Notes under the pieces: model-generated | What the model saw: the letters and a program-made list of their open reading frames with translations, nothing else | What the model was told of the DNA's origin: nothing | Databases searched by the model: none | Program-made: the position numbers and the translations under genes | Shown: positions 5,782 through 7,721 of the stretch, piece after piece | Layout: every line of letters starts with the position of its first letter | Position numbering within the stretch: the stretch's first letter is position 1 | From: Pseudolabrys sp. | GTDB taxonomy: Bacteria > Pseudomonadota > Alphaproteobacteria > Rhizobiales > Xanthobacteraceae | Reading direction: 5' to 3' | Assembly: GCA_026125925.1 (NCBI GenBank) | Contig: JAHCKF010000155.1 | Location: forward strand, 1-7,721 | Length of the DNA: 7,721 nucleotides

Positions 5782-6390
5782 TCACGGGGAATCCGGATCG
5801 AGACGCATCCGGACGAGCGCGAACAGGTATTTCAAATACTCGGCCGCGAGAAACCGCGCGGTGCCGATATTTTCCCACCACGGCTTGGTCCTGACCGTTT
5901 CCGACATCACCGGATAGGCGATCAGCCTGACATCCGGCAACTGATGCTCGATTTCCGCCATGGCGCGCGGCATGTGCCAGTTCGACGTAACGACGATGAG
6001 CGACGTGAAGTTATGCTCGCGGGTCCAGCGCCGCGCTTCCAGCGCATTGCCGAAGGTATTGAGCGCCGAGCGGTCGAGGTCGATGCAGCAGGTAAAATAT
6101 TTCGAATAGAGCGGCGTCAGCCGCGCGATCTCGCTTGCCGAGGTGGCACGGTGCACGCCGGTGATCAACAGGCGCTTGCCGCGCTCGGCCGCCAGCAATT
6201 CGATCGCGTCGGGAATGCGCGGCGCCGCGCCGGTCAAGACGACGATGCCGTCGGCCCTGCTGTCGAGCATCACCTCGTCGCTCGCAATCTGCGAGGCGAA
6301 CCAGAAGAATCCGCAGGTCAGCACCAGCCCGCCGACCACCGCGGTCAACATGGTCAGAAAACCGATCCAGCGAGCAAAACCTGCGAACAT
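5782..6390 (-). CDS. YdcF/SanA/ElyC-like DUF218 membrane protein
   Basis: From ATG 6390 this is a 202-residue DUF218-domain protein. One membrane helix (about 9-32) is followed by a domain probably facing the periplasm. Family motifs appear in order: ADGIVVLTGAAPRI (46-59), RLLITGVH (73-80), DLDRSALNTFGNALEA (104-119) and VVTSNWHMPRA (133-143). E. coli relatives ElyC and SanA are tied to peptidoglycan or envelope integrity, and ElyC to lipid carrier homeostasis; the biochemical activity is not settled. The first motif reads TGAA where relatives often have TGG, a small departure. The frame continues upstream to a TTG at 6456 and a GTG at 6429, but neither has a ribosome site and the ATG places the helix at the very N-terminus, as expected. 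It lies between ftsX and plsC on the same strand, suggesting an envelope role. Confidence 0.85.
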   Translation of the reverse strand: MFAGFARWIGFLTMLTAVVGGLVLTCGFFWFASQIASDEVMLDSRADGIVVLTGAAPRIPDAIELLAAERGKRLLITGVHRATSASEIARLTPLYSKYFTCCIDLDRSALNTFGNALEARRWTREHNFTSLIVVTSNWHMPRAMAEIEHQLPDVRLIAYPVMSETVRTKPWWENIGTARFLAAEYLKYLFALVRMRLDPDSP

Positions 6391-6498
6391 CTCGTCGTCA
6401 ACCCAATCACGCCGCAGACGGCATAGCACTATTGCCGGGCCGCGATCTACGCGCAAAACGGCCGTGGATAGACCGAAACGGCCCCATTTGCGGCCAAC
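6391..6498 (-). promoter_or_regulatory. Spacer between ftsX and the DUF218 gene
   Basis: This 108-base gap is the largest within the minus-strand envelope unit. It holds a direct repeat AAACGGCC at 6456-6463 and 6476-6483, exactly 20 bases apart, and more CGGCC next to the ftsX stop. A short GGCC...GGCC stem could form after ftsX, but no T-run terminator is seen. It might hold an internal promoter for the DUF218 and plsC genes, though I cannot identify one. Part of it would be coding if the DUF218 gene used its upstream TTG. Confidence 0.35.
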
Positions 6499-7464
6499 TT
6501 AGTCGATGGCTTCGAGGGTTCGGTTGACCGTATGACGCGAGGTCACCGCGGTGACCACGGCGCTGAGCACGATCTGCGCCAGCACGGCGGCATAGCCGAA
6601 CAGCCCCAGCGAAAAGGAGCCGAACAGCGCCGCGCTCTGGTCGCCGGCGGCGCTGCCCGCGGTCCAGTACCCGATGAGCGCCGCGATCAGGAACACCAGG
6701 ATGGCCGCGCCGCCGCCGATGGCGCCGCCCTGCAAACCCATGACCAGAAAGTGGCGTTGGAAATTGTTGGCGATAAAGCCGTTCTTGGCGCCGACCAGGT
6801 GCAGCACTTCGATGACGTTTCTGTTGGTCGCCATGGCGCCGCGCGTCGCGAAGGTGACGGACAGCACGGTGGCGGCGACGATCAACACGAGAATGGCGAT
6901 GCCGCCGCCGACCACCGATCCGGCCATGGCGCGCATGCGGTCGATCCAGCCGCGGTGGTCGTCGAGCGTCGCGCCGGGCGCTTGCGCCGCTAGCTGGCGG
7001 TTGAGCTGCGCCGTGTCGACGTTGGCGTCGGCGGCAAGCCGCACCACAATGAGGCGCGGGATCGGCAGGTCATCGAGGCTGAGACCGCTGCCAAGCCACG
7101 GCTCGAGCAGCTTGCCGGATTCTTCCTTGCTGTAGACGCGCACGTCGGCGATGCCGGGAAAGGCGCGCGCGACCGCGGCCGCCTTGTCGACGACCGCATC
7201 GGTGTCGCGGCCGGAGGCCGGCACCACCTGAATCGTGATCTCGCGCGCGACATCGGCCTGCCATTCGCTCGCGGCCTGGCCGACGAGGATCGCGGCGCCG
7301 GTGGTGAGCGAAGCGAGAAACGTCATGATGGCGACGACGGCGATCAACGCGCTGCCGGCGATCGAGTTGCGCGGCACCAGCGGCGTCTCGAAGCGCGGCT
7401 TCGCTGGCATCGCAACGCGCGGCGACAAGTTCGGATCGTGTCTGAGGTCGTCGGCGATAGCCAT
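6499..7464 (-). CDS. ftsX: Cell division protein FtsX (ABC permease)
   Basis: This 321-residue inner-membrane protein is the permease-like half of FtsEX, which uses ATP hydrolysis by FtsE to control peptidoglycan hydrolases at the division site rather than to move a known substrate. A cytoplasmic tail of about 35 residues precedes helix 1 (about 36-62). A large periplasmic domain (about 63-183) follows, then helix 2 (about 185-206), helix 3 (about 238-266) and helix 4 (about 284-308). The cytoplasmic stretch NVIEVLHLVGAKNGFIANNFQRHF (start 216) is the FtsX family signature between helices 2 and 3, expected to contact FtsE. It starts two bases after the ftsE stop (TGATCATG), without a visible Shine-Dalgarno, so translational coupling to ftsE is likely. 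No EnvC-like hydrolase activator lies next to it; the periplasmic partner must be encoded elsewhere. Confidence 0.93.
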   Translation of the reverse strand: MAIADDLRHDPNLSPRVAMPAKPRFETPLVPRNSIAGSALIAVVAIMTFLASLTTGAAILVGQAASEWQADVAREITIQVVPASGRDTDAVVDKAAAVARAFPGIADVRVYSKEESGKLLEPWLGSGLSLDDLPIPRLIVVRLAADANVDTAQLNRQLAAQAPGATLDDHRGWIDRMRAMAGSVVGGGIAILVLIVAATVLSVTFATRGAMATNRNVIEVLHLVGAKNGFIANNFQRHFLVMGLQGGAIGGGAAILVFLIAALIGYWTAGSAAGDQSAALFGSFSLGLFGYAAVLAQIVLSAVVTAVTSRHTVNRTLEAID

Positions 7465-7466
7465 GA

Positions 7467-7721
7467 TCAGTCGTAAATGTGCAAGCGGCCGTCGTGCAGC
7501 ACGAGGCGGCGGGCGTCGTATTGATCCATCAGCGCGATGTCGTGTGTCGCAATCACCACCGATGTGCCGGACTTGTTGAGTTCGACGAACAGCCGCAGCA
7601 GCCGCTGCGCGAGGCTCGGATCGACATTGCCGGTCGGCTCGTCGGCGAGCAGCAGTTGCGGCCGCGCGATCACGGCGCGCGCGATCGCCGCGCGCTGCTT
7701 CTCGCCGCCCGATAGAACCGG
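7467..7721 (-). CDS. ftsE: Cell division ATP-binding protein FtsE, C-terminal part (5' end outside window)
   Basis: The frame runs in from the right edge and ends in TGA at 7469-7467, showing the last 84 residues of an ABC ATPase. Visible elements are the ABC signature LSGGEKQR at the edge, the Walker B and D-loop run [13 protein letters not shown], and the H-loop [12 protein letters not shown] and the position directly before ftsX mark it as FtsE, the cytoplasmic ATPase of the FtsEX complex. Walker A lies outside the window. FtsE is usually about 220 residues, so roughly 60 percent is missing. All motifs that can be seen are intact. Confidence 0.93.
   Translation of the reverse strand, partial: PVLSGGEKQRAAIARAVIARPQLLLADEPTGNVDPSLAQRLLRLFVELNKSGTSVVIATHDIALMDQYDARRLVLHDGRLHIYD

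Noticed and set aside
7464..7469. A further TGATCA at the ftsE/ftsX junction
   Set aside because: Here it comes from a stop followed closely by a start on one strand; similarity to the tyrA/LysE junction looks coincidental.
1..7721. Defence system, toxin-antitoxin, prophage, transposon, CRISPR array or RNA gene
   Set aside because: I looked on both strands and found no repeats, motifs or gene types of this kind; every large reading frame belongs to a housekeeping or conserved family.

Overview
The window is a stretch of ordinary chromosomal DNA from a high-GC alphaproteobacterium. The protein sequences resemble those of Hyphomicrobiales close to Bradyrhizobium, Rhodopseudomonas and the Xanthobacteraceae. 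That placement rests on remembered family sequences: the Rhizobiales-type chorismate mutase tail, the DUF2125 protein, and the linkage of ftsEX with a YdcF/ElyC-like gene and plsC. Nothing was searched. Coding density is very high, codon use looks uniform, and I see no mobile element, CRISPR array, tRNA, rRNA or other sign of recent transfer.

Layout. Positions 1-2460, plus strand: an aromatic amino acid operon with the end of a chorismate mutase gene, an aminotransferase of the HisC family, and a prephenate/arogenate dehydrogenase whose GTG start overlaps the hisC stop. Positions 2461-4275, minus strand: a LysE-family exporter and, upstream of it, a membrane-anchored DUF2125 protein of unknown function. 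A divergent spacer of about 200 bases (4276-4482) holds nested inverted repeats. Positions 4483-5037, plus strand: a ChaC-like gamma-glutamylcyclotransferase. Positions 5034-7721, minus strand: ftsE (partial, at the right edge), ftsX, a YdcF/ElyC/SanA-like DUF218 membrane protein and a PlsC-type acyltransferase, in that transcription order. They look like one cell-envelope unit.

How the genes work together. The left operon could take chorismate to prephenate and then to tyrosine (chorismate mutase, dehydrogenase). The HisC-type aminotransferase could supply the transamination step as well as the histidine-pathway step. The right unit combines the FtsEX divisome transporter with a protein family linked to lipid carrier and peptidoglycan homeostasis, and with a phospholipid acyltransferase. 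The DUF2125 protein, the LysE exporter and the ChaC enzyme have no obvious functional link to either unit.

I did not find a clearly new biological system. The points most worth a second look are small: the CAGAGTC repeat and three GANTC sites around the DUF2125 stop, back-to-back hairpins directly after the dehydrogenase stop, palindromic stop-stop junctions at both convergent gene pairs, nested inverted repeats before chaC, an HX4E (not HX4D) acyltransferase motif, and the envelope gene linkage itself.
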